Of a stretch of 16,446 nucleotides of DNA, positions 1-6,785 are shown one piece after another; within the stretch, counting starts at the first letter, position 1, and every line of letters begins with the position of its first letter. Below the pieces are notes generated by a model that saw only the letters and a program-made list of their open reading frames with translations, searched no databases and was not told the origin of the DNA. Origin of the DNA: Fen-671 sp035502515 (lineage in GTDB: Bacteria > Actinomycetota > Acidimicrobiia > Acidimicrobiales > Palsa-688); the NCBI GenBank assembly GCA_035502515.1, contig DATJUH010000312.1, forward strand, positions 1 through 16,446. The letters are read 5' to 3'. Made by a program: the position numbers and the translations under genes.

Positions 1-1
1 C

Positions 2-319
2 CTGCCGCTCCTGTACCCCGAGCGCGGCGAACAAATGTCGTTCATGGTCCAGGCGCTCGTGTTGCTCGTTTCCGGTGTCTATTACAGCGTCGCCGTGTTG
101 CCCGGCTGGTTACAGGCTGTGTCCGCCTTCTCGCCCGCCACGTACCTGTTGAGAGGCATCCGGGACGCTCTCCTCAACGGGACGGCCCTCAACGATGAGG
201 CCGGGCTCGTAGGCATCCTCGCCCTTTTCGGCGTGGTGCTGGTGCCGGCGTCACTGATCGTTTTCGGCGTCGCCGAGCGTTGGGCGAAAAAGACGGGCCG
301 GTTGAAGCGCCAGGGTTAG
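2..319 (+). CDS. ABC-2 type transporter permease, C-terminal part (5' end outside window)
   Basis: This is the last ~105 residues of an integral-membrane ABC exporter subunit. The frame is already open at the left edge and reads through the Met at position 35, so that ATG is internal and the true start lies upstream of the window. Two hydrophobic segments are visible: one just after the internal Met (roughly residues 12-32 of the visible part), and a second near the C-terminus ending in a basic tail (AERWAKKTGRLKRQG). Between them is the stretch SAFSPATYLLRGIRDALLNG, which is typical of the last periplasmic/extracellular loop of ABC-2 permeases (P-x-TY-x-x-x-x-R). The ATPase partner would be expected upstream, outside the window. 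The substrate cannot be inferred. The family call is fairly secure; the subtype (drug, polysaccharide or daunorubicin-like) is not. Confidence 0.8.
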   Translation: MPLLYPERGEQMSFMVQALVLLVSGVYYSVAVLPGWLQAVSAFSPATYLLRGIRDALLNGTALNDEAGLVGILALFGVVLVPASLIVFGVAERWAKKTGRLKRQG

Positions 320-522
320 GGCCACAGCCAGACCGCCGTCCTTGTGGGCCGGGGGCCACGAGGCCAGCTGGCCCGCGCCACGACGTGCCTGGTCGCCAGT
401 CGTTGCCGGTTGCGCCCAGCGGGCTGTGTTTCCCGGCTCCGCCATCGCGTCCTGGCTGCTCAGAGCGGTCCGGCCTGTTCAAGATGGTTTGGGTTGGGGG
501 CCCCGGCGGGTATGGGCGCGGT

Positions 523-876
523 ATGGCTACGGCAAAACAGAAGGAAGCGGCCCGTCGCAACCTCGAAAAGGCCCGGTCGGTCCAGAGTGCGAGGGCAAAG
601 GGAGCGGACATCCCCCGGCAGTCTCCTGGTCTCAGCACCGCTGAGCAGGACCGTATGCGTGATTCGGAATTTGCCTTTCCCAAGCAGCGCAAGGAGCCCC
701 TCGTGGACGCCAGCCACGTGCGCAACGCCGTGGCCCGGTTTGGCCAGGTGGAAGGGGTGAGCGACGCCGACCGTGACGATGCCTGGCGGCGCATAAAGGC
801 GGCCGCCCATAAATACAATGTCGAGCTGTCCGAGAACGACTGGAGGGACCTGGCTCACGGCGGCAAGACGCGCTGA
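523..876 (+). CDS. small DUF6582-like protein, function unknown
   Basis: This is a 117-residue soluble protein of unknown function. The N-terminal ~30 residues are basic and helical (KQKEAARRNLEKAR). Residues ~37-110 resemble the DUF6582 family as I know it: a core DSEFAFPKQRKEPL (residues 47-60), followed by HVRNAVARF and an acidic/aromatic helix ending SENDWRDL. I chose ATG 523 because recognisable sequence begins there. The frame is also open upstream, with an ATG at 484 and another at 280 inside the preceding gene, but the added residues are low-complexity Gly/Pro-rich and look like chance coding. No clear Shine-Dalgarno sequence precedes either start. The gene stands alone, 200 bp after the permease, and converges on the phosphoesterase with 38 bp between stop codons. 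The family assignment is from memory of the motif, not a search. Confidence 0.7.
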   Translation: MATAKQKEAARRNLEKARSVQSARAKGADIPRQSPGLSTAEQDRMRDSEFAFPKQRKEPLVDASHVRNAVARFGQVEGVSDADRDDAWRRIKAAAHKYNVELSENDWRDLAHGGKTR

Positions 877-914
877 GCGCCCGGCGGGCTTCCCGATAAG
901 CGCGCCTTAATTAA

Positions 915-2363
915 TTAACGGCTGGCCGGCGGCGGTTCTCCCTCAGTCCGGGATTGCCGCCACGCCGCCGTCCGCGACCGGATATATGACGTGTAGTCGG
1001 CACTTGTCCGCAGCGGCGGTGGCCCATGTGGCGCCCCCGGCACCGGTAGCCGGGAGACGAGTTGAGCGTGCACCTGGAGAAGGTGCGAAGGCAGGTCAGC
1101 CGATGGGTTGGGCTCGGCCGCCACGGGCACGACGACACCCGACAGCGGGTCGTCGGTGCGGGGAGCGGCCAAGGTCAAAACCGCGCTGATATCGGGTGCG
1201 GCCGCGTCGCGGGCGGTAAGAGAGGGCAGGCCCCACCGGAGCTCGACCGTTTTCAGCACCGAAGTGTGGTCAAAAGGCGTGCTCCCATCCGTCACCCGGA
1301 ACACGGTCCCGGCCTCGATCAGCGGGGAGACCAGGACGGTCGGGACTCGAAGCCCGAAGCGTTCGAAATCGAACCCGTACTCACCCGCCGAGTTGTCCGG
1401 CGGGGTCGCTCCGGAAGGCGGGGCCACATGGTCATAGCACCCTCCGTGCTCGTCGTACGTAACGACCAGCAAGGTGGCGGCCCACGCCGGGCCACTTCGC
1501 AATGCATAGTAAACGTCGTGTATGAACTGCTCGCCTAGGGCAACGTCATAATTCGGATGCTGGCTATTGCCGGCCGATTCCCAGCTCGGCTCCAGAAAAC
1601 TAAAAGCGGCCAGTGAGCCATTGGCCGCCGCCGCAGTGAAGTCCGAAAAAAGCCCGAAATGCGAGTCGTCCTGGTTCGTGATGTCGGTGAAGGTTTGCCG
1701 GGTGAGAGGCGGGCTGTCGTAGCCGTACACCATCCAGCTGACCCCGTGCGACCCCAGCAGGGTGAAAATGCTCGGCGAGGTGAACGTCTTGGTGTCATCG
1801 TCCATGTGCCCCTGGCTCGTCGCCGCGCAAGCGAACGCCCGGTTGGGCAGCGTCTCAGTAGGCACAGAAGAAAACCATTGGTCGCAGACGGCGAACCCTT
1901 TGGCCAGGCCGGACAGGACAGGGAGGGTGGCCGGCGTGAACATGGTCATTATCTCGGTGTCCACCGTCCCCGGCAGCACCGACCAGCCCGGGTCCTTGGT
2001 TTCCCATGCCAGCGTGGCCGCGTAGTCGGTGACGAACCCCGAATTGGCCGGTTGGCCGGCAGGCTCCTGCGTGCCGAACAGCTGCAAGTTGGTAGCTATG
2101 TACCCCTCCCCCGGGTCGGCACCGGGCAGGTAATAGAGGTTGGCGGACGCGCCCGAGGCCTGGCTGACCGCTACCGGGCGGCCGTTTTGGTCCGGGTTGC
2201 TTTCCTGGCCCGTCAACCCTTCGAACGCCGCACCCGTGGGGGACAGGTTGCGCTCCGCCGCGTAGAGAAAGCCCAGCATATGGTCGAAAGAACGGTTCTC
2301 CAGCATGAGGACGACGATATGGTCGACGGTTTGAAGAGCCGCCGGCGCCGAGGTGGCGGTCAC
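915..2363 (-). CDS. phospholipase C / acid phosphatase-type phosphoesterase
   Basis: This is a member of the phosphoesterase family PF04185 (bacterial non-haemolytic phospholipase C and AcpA-type acid phosphatase, alkaline-phosphatase superfamily). It should hydrolyse phosphodiesters or phosphomonoesters using a metal site. Near the N-terminus is the signature HIVVLMLENRSFDHMLG, whose Glu-Asn usually contributes to metal binding. Mid-protein is TLPNRAFACAATSQG, the family's T-x-PNR region, and later TYDEHGGCYDHVAPP, a metal-ligand motif. I chose GTG 2363 (482 aa) over GTG 2390 (491 aa) because GAGAGGTGG sits 8 nt upstream of it and the shorter form leaves more room for a divergent promoter. 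Family members are usually exported, often by Tat, yet no signal peptide is visible with either start. The stop lies in the AT-rich run TTAATTAATTAA. Substrate is not determinable; enzyme family is secure. Confidence 0.88.
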   Translation of the reverse strand: MTATSAPAALQTVDHIVVLMLENRSFDHMLGFLYAAERNLSPTGAAFEGLTGQESNPDQNGRPVAVSQASGASANLYYLPGADPGEGYIATNLQLFGTQEPAGQPANSGFVTDYAATLAWETKDPGWSVLPGTVDTEIMTMFTPATLPVLSGLAKGFAVCDQWFSSVPTETLPNRAFACAATSQGHMDDDTKTFTSPSIFTLLGSHGVSWMVYGYDSPPLTRQTFTDITNQDDSHFGLFSDFTAAAANGSLAAFSFLEPSWESAGNSQHPNYDVALGEQFIHDVYYALRSGPAWAATLLVVTYDEHGGCYDHVAPPSGATPPDNSAGEYGFDFERFGLRVPTVLVSPLIEAGTVFRVTDGSTPFDHTSVLKTVELRWGLPSLTARDAAAPDISAVLTLAAPRTDDPLSGVVVPVAAEPNPSADLPSHLLQVHAQLVSRLPVPGAPHGPPPLRTSADYTSYIRSRTAAWRQSRTEGEPPPASR

Positions 2364-2411
2364 GCCTGGTCCACCTCTCGTTCCCGCCACTGGACCGGGG
2401 GCGCATGAACG

Positions 2412-4124
2412 GTGAATGATGGAGCCATGCCCGACGAACCCTCCCGGAAACCGCTGATCGGTAGCGACCGTCCCGAAGCCCCGCCGCGCGAACGCGTAGG
2501 GGACACCAGCCCGGACACTCCGGTCACTGTAACCGTTTATTTACGCGGCGCCGGCTCTCAGCCGGGCCGCCTCTCCAGGGAGGAATACGCAGCCGCCCAC
2601 GGGGCCACCGATGCAGATGTTGCCGCGGTGACGAACTTCGCCGCTCAGCACGGGTTGACGGTGGGGAACGTGGACCGTGGCCGCCGGAGCATGGAGCTCT
2701 CGGGCACGGTAGGGGCCATGGGCGACGCCTTCGAGGCCAAGATGGGCGACTACCGGTCGATGACGGGGACCAGGTTCCATGCCCAGGAAGGGCCGTTGAC
2801 CGTGCCGGCCGAGCTCGATGGCGTGGTTACCGGGGTCTTCGGCCTTGACCAGCGTCCTCAGGCCCAGCCCCATTTTCGGCCCCGGAGCCAGTCGACGGTG
2901 CAGTATACGCCGCCCCAGGTGGCCGCAGCCTACGATTTTCCTTCGGGCGTCAACGTCAACGGCAGCGGCCAATGTGCGGCGATTATCGAGCTCGGGGGCG
3001 GTTTTCGGCCGGCGGACCTGGATGCCTATTTCCAAACCCTGGGCCTCTCCACTCCCACCGTCGAAGCGGTCAGCGTCCTCAACGCGCAGAACCAGCCCGG
3101 TGACGCAAATGGGCCCGACGGCGAAGTGATGCTCGACATCGAGATCCTCGGGGCGGTGGCGCCAGGGGCCAAAATCGCGGTCTACTTCACACCCAACACC
3201 GACCAGGGGTTTATCGACGCCGTCTCGACCGCCATCCACGACACCACCAGGCGGCCGTCAGTGGTGTCGATCAGCTGGGGTAGCGCCGAAAACACGTGGT
3301 CCCTGGCGGCGATGCAGGAATTGGAGCGGTCGTTCCAGGCCGCGGCGGCCATGGGGGTCACGGTTACCACTGCCGCCGGCGACACCGGTTCGAGCGATGG
3401 CGTAACAGACGGAATGGCGCACGTGGACTTCCCGGCGTCTGCCCCTCATGGGTTGGCCTGCGGCGGGACGCGGTTGCTGCTGAACGATGGGCAGATTTCT
3501 TCCGAAACGGTGTGGGACGACGCCCCCGGGAGCGACGCCGGGGGAGGGGGCATAAGCGCCATATTCCCCGTCCCCGATTATCAGCAGAGTGCGGACGTCC
3601 CGCCGTCGGCCAACGCCAACCACAATGTGGGCCGGGGCGTTCCCGACGTATGCGCCGATGCCGACCCGGACACAGGTTATGTCGTGCGAGTCGACGGCCA
3701 GACGCTGACGGTGGGCGGCACGAGCGCGGTGGCCCCGTTGTGGGCCGGCCTGGTCGCTCTCCTCAACCAATCTTTGGGGCAACCGGTAGGTTTCCTGCAG
3801 CCGTTCCTGTACTCGCCGGCCGGCATCGCCGGGTTGCACGACATCACATCCGGGACCAATGGCGCCTACTCGGCCGGGCCGGGCTGGGACGCCTGCACGG
3901 GACTGGGGTCACCGAATGGGGCCAAGTTACTGGCTGGTTTGCAGCAGGCGTCACCCAGCGTCGCCCCGCCGGCGGCGGAAGCCCCACCGGCCACCGCGGC
4001 GGCTGCAGCTGCGCCGACGGCACCCGAAACACCGCCGCCTGCCGCCGGATCTGGCCCGCCGCCTACCGCCGAAGCTGGCCGGCCGGCTGGCGCCGAACCT
4101 CCGCCGGCCGCGCCTCCGTCCTGA
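2412..4124 (+). CDS. sedolisin / kumamolisin-type serine-carboxyl peptidase (S53) with propeptide and Ala/Pro-rich tail
   Basis: This is a 570-residue acid-active endopeptidase of family S53, made as a zymogen. Residues ~37-150 are the Pro-kumamolisin activation domain (VTVYLRGAG and later RRSMELSGTVGAMGDAF). The catalytic domain covers ~160-510 and carries the full Ser-Glu-Asp set: E238 and D242 in GEVMLDIE, oxyanion D324 in TTAAGDTGSS, and nucleophile S438 in GGTSAVAPLWAG. The calcium site is also present, with D477 in HDITSG and D493 in GWDACTGLGSPNG. Residues ~512-570 are a disordered Ala/Pro/Glu tail. The start is GTG 2412; ATG 2427 is an alternative, although its GGAG is only 2 nt away. 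No signal peptide is visible, as with some kumamolisins, so the export route is unclear. It is divergent from the phosphoesterase, and shared control is an inference. The protease family is certain from the complete active site. Confidence 0.95.
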   Translation: MNDGAMPDEPSRKPLIGSDRPEAPPRERVGDTSPDTPVTVTVYLRGAGSQPGRLSREEYAAAHGATDADVAAVTNFAAQHGLTVGNVDRGRRSMELSGTVGAMGDAFEAKMGDYRSMTGTRFHAQEGPLTVPAELDGVVTGVFGLDQRPQAQPHFRPRSQSTVQYTPPQVAAAYDFPSGVNVNGSGQCAAIIELGGGFRPADLDAYFQTLGLSTPTVEAVSVLNAQNQPGDANGPDGEVMLDIEILGAVAPGAKIAVYFTPNTDQGFIDAVSTAIHDTTRRPSVVSISWGSAENTWSLAAMQELERSFQAAAAMGVTVTTAAGDTGSSDGVTDGMAHVDFPASAPHGLACGGTRLLLNDGQISSETVWDDAPGSDAGGGGISAIFPVPDYQQSADVPPSANANHNVGRGVPDVCADADPDTGYVVRVDGQTLTVGGTSAVAPLWAGLVALLNQSLGQPVGFLQPFLYSPAGIAGLHDITSGTNGAYSAGPGWDACTGLGSPNGAKLLAGLQQASPSVAPPAAEAPPATAAAAAAPTAPETPPPAAGSGPPPTAEAGRPAGAEPPPAAPPS

Positions 4125-4167
4125 ACCGAGGCCGGCGCTGCTTCGGGCCACCGGCACTATTAGCATT

Positions 4168-4188
4168 TTTATCCGGGTTCCGGATAAA
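4168..4188. terminator. 9-bp perfect stem, 3-nt loop between convergent genes (candidate bidirectional terminator)
   Basis: TTTATCCGG and CCGGATAAA form a perfect 9-bp inverted repeat around a GTT loop, 43 bp after the sedolisin stop and ~115 bp before the oxidoreductase stop on the other strand. The A/T ends lie inside the stem, so each strand would carry only a short U/A stretch and no free U-tract follows. The convergent position favours a terminator. A protein-binding operator or mobile-element remnant remains possible. Confidence 0.4.
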
Positions 4189-4215
4189 GATCCCTACAGG
4201 CGGCGAGCAGCGAAT

Positions 4216-4264
4216 AAAAGTACTTACAAGCTCCCCGTCGTCCGCCTCGATAGTAGGTACTTTT
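4216..4264. repeat. 12-bp inverted repeat with 25-bp spacer
   Basis: The left arm AAAAGTACTTAC (4216-4227) and right arm GTAGGTACTTTT (4253-4264) are inverted copies differing at one position. They lie 28 bp after the first hairpin in the same non-coding stretch. The arms are AT-rich in a GC-rich setting, and nothing between them codes. This could be a second stem-loop forming a tandem terminator, an operator, or the ends of a very small mobile remnant. No target-site duplication is obvious. The rest of 4125-4303 shows no gene. Confidence 0.5.
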
Positions 4265-4303
4265 CGACGCCACATGGGGACAGGCGGACGATTACCCGCC
4301 CGC

Positions 4304-5137
4304 CTAACGGATCTCGGCCAAAGCGTCGGCCAAAGGGGCCAGGACGGCGGGGCTGTGGGGCGGGGCCAGGGTCACTATGGCCAACTCAACACCGGCCTCA
4401 CCCAGCTCGGCCGCGCTGGCCGCCGTCGCCTTCGGGTCGCCCTCGTAGCGGACATGGCTCGACAGCAGGATTTCGGCCGGGTCCCGGCCGATATCGGCGC
4501 AGTGCCTGTAGAGGACGTCCCGCTTGGCCTTGAACTCGTCCGGCGTCCCGCCGACGAAGTTCCAGTGCTGGGCGTACCGGGCCGCCGTGCGCAGGGTGCG
4601 CCGTTCCCCGCTCCCGCCTATACAGATGGGAGGGTGAGGCCGTTGTACCGGCTTGGGGTCGCAAAGGGCGTCCGTGAGCTGGAAGTACTTTCCCGAAAAG
4701 CTCGTCGTCTCTTGGGAGAGCAAGCCGGTCAGCACCTGGCACGCCTCCTCGAACCGGTCGCTGCGTTCCCGGGGCGACCCCAGCTCGATCCCGTAGGCGC
4801 CGGACTCCTGCTCGTTCCAGCCGGCCCCGATCCCGAGCTCGAGCCGGCCACCCGAGATGATGTCCAGGGTGGCCACCATGTTGGCCAGCACCGCCGGGTG
4901 GCGGTAGTGGATACCCGTCACCAGGGTGCCAAGGCGCAGGCGGCGGGTGGCCTGCGCCAGGGCGGTGAGGGTGACCCAGGCCTCGAGGCACGGCCCCGTC
5001 GAGTCGCCCCGGATGGGGTAGAAGTGGTCGAAGTTCCAGGCCGACTCGAAGAGCTCGATATCGTCGCCGGCCTGCCAGACGGCGAGCATGTCGGCCCAGG
5101 TCGTGTGCTGGGGGGCGGTCTTGAAGGCGAAGCGCAT
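4304..5137 (-). CDS. LLM-class F420-dependent oxidoreductase
   Basis: This is a ~277-residue luciferase-like monooxygenase-fold (TIM-barrel) enzyme expected to use coenzyme F420 or a flavin in the cytosol; its substrate is unknown. The N-terminus MRFAFKTAPQHTTW is typical of this actinobacterial subfamily. It is followed by WNFDHFYP (residues ~34-41), RLRLGTLVTGIHYRHPA, the conserved glycine loop GRLELGIGAGWNEQE, and the late motif RPHPPICIGGSGERRTLR, which contributes to cofactor phosphate binding in the family. ATG 5137 was chosen as the family start; GTG 5143 is two codons upstream and lies nearer an AGGAG, so it may be used instead. The gene is ~90 bp downstream of the isomerase on the same strand, probably in one transcript. 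A role in oxidising a sugar-derived substrate is only inferred from its neighbours. Confidence 0.9.
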   Translation of the reverse strand: MRFAFKTAPQHTTWADMLAVWQAGDDIELFESAWNFDHFYPIRGDSTGPCLEAWVTLTALAQATRRLRLGTLVTGIHYRHPAVLANMVATLDIISGGRLELGIGAGWNEQESGAYGIELGSPRERSDRFEEACQVLTGLLSQETTSFSGKYFQLTDALCDPKPVQRPHPPICIGGSGERRTLRTAARYAQHWNFVGGTPDEFKAKRDVLYRHCADIGRDPAEILLSSHVRYEGDPKATAASAAELGEAGVELAIVTLAPPHSPAVLAPLADALAEIR

Positions 5138-5227
5138 GGGCACACGCTACTGCCGCTCTCCTGGCCTCCGGGAAGGGCGCCCTCCTTGCCTCTGAGAACC
5201 GCCCTCCGCAGCCGAGAGAACTGAACG

Positions 5228-6235
5228 TCAGCTCTGAGAGCTGAAGGCGGCGTCGAAAGAGGCCTCCGGAGGGCTGATCTTCGACAGCCGGCGGATGAGC
5301 TCGAGCGCCTCGGGCGCGCCGATCAGGCGGTCCATCCCGGCATCCTCCCACTCGATCGATATGGGGCCGTCATAGCCGATGGCGTTGAGCATCCGTACCA
5401 CCGCTTCCCAGGGCACATCACCATGGCCGGTGGAGACGAAATCCCAGCCCCGCCTGGGGTCGCCCCAGGGAAGGTGGGACCCGAGGCGGCCGTTGCGCCC
5501 GTTCAGCTGGCGTTTCGACTCCTTGCAGTCGACGTGGTAGATGCGGTCCCGGAAATCCCAGAGAAAACCAACCGGGTCCAGGTCCTGCCACATGAAATGG
5601 CTCGGGTCGAAATTGAGCCCGAACGCCGGCCGGTGCCCGACCGCGTCCAGCGCGGCCACGGTTGTCCAGTAGTCATAAGCGATCTCACTCGGATGGACTT
5701 CGTGAGCGAAGCGCACGCCCTCTTCGTCGAAGACGTCGAGGATGGGGTTGAAACGCTCGGCAAAATCGGCGTACCCCTTTTCCACCATCTGCGCCGGAAC
5801 GGGTGGGAACATGGCCACCAGGTGCCATATCGATGAACCTGTAAATCCGATCACCGTGTTCACCCCGAGCCGTTTGGCCGCTCGAGCCGTGTTCTTCATC
5901 TCTTCCGCCGCCCGCTGGCGCACGCCTTCGGGGTTGCCGTCTCCCCACACCCGGGCGGGCAGGATGTTCTTGTGGCGCTCGTCGATCGGGTTGTCGCACA
6001 CCGCCTGGCCGGCCAGGTGGTTCGAGATGGCGAAGACTTTCAGGTTGTGCTCCTCGAGTATTTCGAGGCGGCCCTTCACATAAGAGTCGTCGTTCACCGC
6101 TTTTTCTACGTCGAAATGATCACCCCAGCAGGCGATCTCGAGCCCGTCGTAACCCCAGCCCGCGGCCAGCTGGCACATTTCGACGAAGGGCAGATCTGCC
6201 CATTGGCCGGTGAAAAGAGTGATTGGTCGCTGCAT
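5228..6235 (-). CDS. sugar phosphate isomerase/epimerase (AP endonuclease 2-type TIM barrel)
   Basis: This is a 335-residue cytosolic TIM-barrel protein of the xylose isomerase-like/AP-endonuclase-2 superfamily, whose members isomerise or epimerise sugars and inositol derivatives with a divalent metal. Barrel strands and likely metal ligands are visible: E179 in FAHEVHPSE, D210 and H213 in NFDPSHFMW, H234 in YHVDCKES, and E295 in ISIEWED. The N-terminal strand includes GYDGLEIACWGDHF. The start is well supported: AAAGGAGA lies 5 nt upstream of ATG 6235. A Gfo/Idh/MocA remnant lies 57 bp upstream on the same strand. These two families are often co-operonic in sugar or inositol catabolism, so this gene was probably second in such an operon. 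The exact substrate cannot be told. Confidence 0.9.
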   Translation of the reverse strand: MQRPITLFTGQWADLPFVEMCQLAAGWGYDGLEIACWGDHFDVEKAVNDDSYVKGRLEILEEHNLKVFAISNHLAGQAVCDNPIDERHKNILPARVWGDGNPEGVRQRAAEEMKNTARAAKRLGVNTVIGFTGSSIWHLVAMFPPVPAQMVEKGYADFAERFNPILDVFDEEGVRFAHEVHPSEIAYDYWTTVAALDAVGHRPAFGLNFDPSHFMWQDLDPVGFLWDFRDRIYHVDCKESKRQLNGRNGRLGSHLPWGDPRRGWDFVSTGHGDVPWEAVVRMLNAIGYDGPISIEWEDAGMDRLIGAPEALELIRRLSKISPPEASFDAAFSSQS

Positions 6236-6292
6236 TTCGTCTCCTTTTTCAGTTATGAGGCATTTCGTTCCCGGGTCATAACGGACGACGGG

Positions 6293-6549
6293 CTACCCCC
6301 GACCGACCGCGGTCCAGCGGGCGCCGTTGGCGGCACTTTCTTCGACCGCCGCCAGCACCCGTTGTAACTGCAAGCCGTCTTCGAAGCTCGGTTGGGGGCG
6401 GCGTCGTCGACGGTGACCTCGCCCATGGTGCTGCCCCCTTGGCCGCCGAGCGAGACGGCCGGGCCCGTCGGCAGGGGCCGCTCGGTTATGAACGTACGCG
6501 TCCGGGCGCTGAGCGCACCGAGCTTCTCGCCCGTCAGGTACTGAGCCAT
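6293..6549 (-). pseudogene. Gfo/Idh/MocA family dehydrogenase remnant (internal deletion plus frameshift)
   Basis: Two pieces of an NAD(P)-dependent sugar dehydrogenase are joined out of frame. From ATG 6549 the frame reads MAQYLTGEKLGALSARTRTF, continuing to EVTVDDAA at ~6400, which matches the early C-terminal-domain region of this family. At ~6393-6400 the homology jumps to the next frame: PQPSFEDGLQLQRVLAAVEE, continuing to NGARWTAVGRG and a stop at 6293-6295. That is the classic extreme C-terminus. Intact relatives have ~150 residues between these two blocks, so an internal deletion has occurred. The N-terminal Rossmann domain is also missing: upstream sequence on this strand is not recognisable. 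A GAGGAGGGG lies ~5 nt before ATG 6549, so a short peptide could still be made. Recognition rests on family memory of the two blocks. Confidence 0.75.
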
Positions 6550-6727
6550 CTCAACCCCTCCTCGTCTCGAGCCAAACTGCGTCCGGGCCCGCGCTCAAAT
6601 GGGTCCTCGCCCGCAAACCTCGGTAAGGCGCAAAATGTGATCGTACGCACCCTGCCCCCCCAGGCTCCAGTCCCGCGCCAAATGCCCCCGGTGACGGGCC
6701 ACCGCCGCCTCGTCTTCACTTGTTCTC

Positions 6728-6741
6728 TTGACATATATATG
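6728..6741 (+). promoter_or_regulatory. AT-rich promoter-like element upstream of the FAH-fold gene
   Basis: TTGACATATATATG is a sharp AT-rich island in GC-rich DNA, 45-58 bp before GTG 6786. TTGACA matches a -35 hexamer, but no good -10 lies 16-18 bp downstream. Alternatively TATATA (6734-6739) is itself the -10. The rest of 6550-6785 holds no gene I recognise; it must also carry any promoter for the minus-strand genes. Low confidence in the exact boxes. Confidence 0.3.
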
Positions 6742-6785
6742 TTGGGCTCGCCATCCACTTACATCACCTACGGAAGGGAACTGTC

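Noticed and set aside
362..373. 12-bp palindrome GGCCAGCTGGCC after the permease gene
   Set aside because: Perfect but short, with no U-tract and no known operator match. The rest of 320-522 shows no gene or clear regulatory site.
189..818. 209-residue minus-strand frame opposite the permease tail and DUF6582-like gene
   Set aside because: It is Arg/Pro-rich and has no recognisable domain; the plus-strand genes explain the region.
879..889. GCCC-GGC-GGGC hairpin between the convergent DUF6582-like and phosphoesterase genes
   Set aside because: A 4-bp stem is expected by chance in DNA this GC-rich; too weak to call a terminator.
907..918. TTAATTAATTAA run at the phosphoesterase stop
   Set aside because: Striking in GC-rich DNA and gives stops in several frames, but it is adequately explained as the gene's stop region; no further function can be supported.
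3296..5224. 642-residue plus-strand open frame
   Set aside because: It overlaps the sedolisin and the whole oxidoreductase in other frames. Its translation is Arg/Gly/Pro-rich with no motif; it is a high-GC shadow frame.
6253..6549. 98-residue minus-strand frame as an intact small gene
   Set aside because: Only its first ~50 residues resemble Gfo/Idh/MocA. Past ~6400 the homology continues in another frame, so it is scored as a pseudogene instead.
6595..6783. Minus-strand stop-to-stop frame upstream of the dehydrogenase remnant (contains ARDWSLGGQGAYDHILRL)
   Set aside because: It looks somewhat protein-like and might be a gene remnant, but I cannot match it to a family and it lies across the FAH-fold gene's probable promoter.
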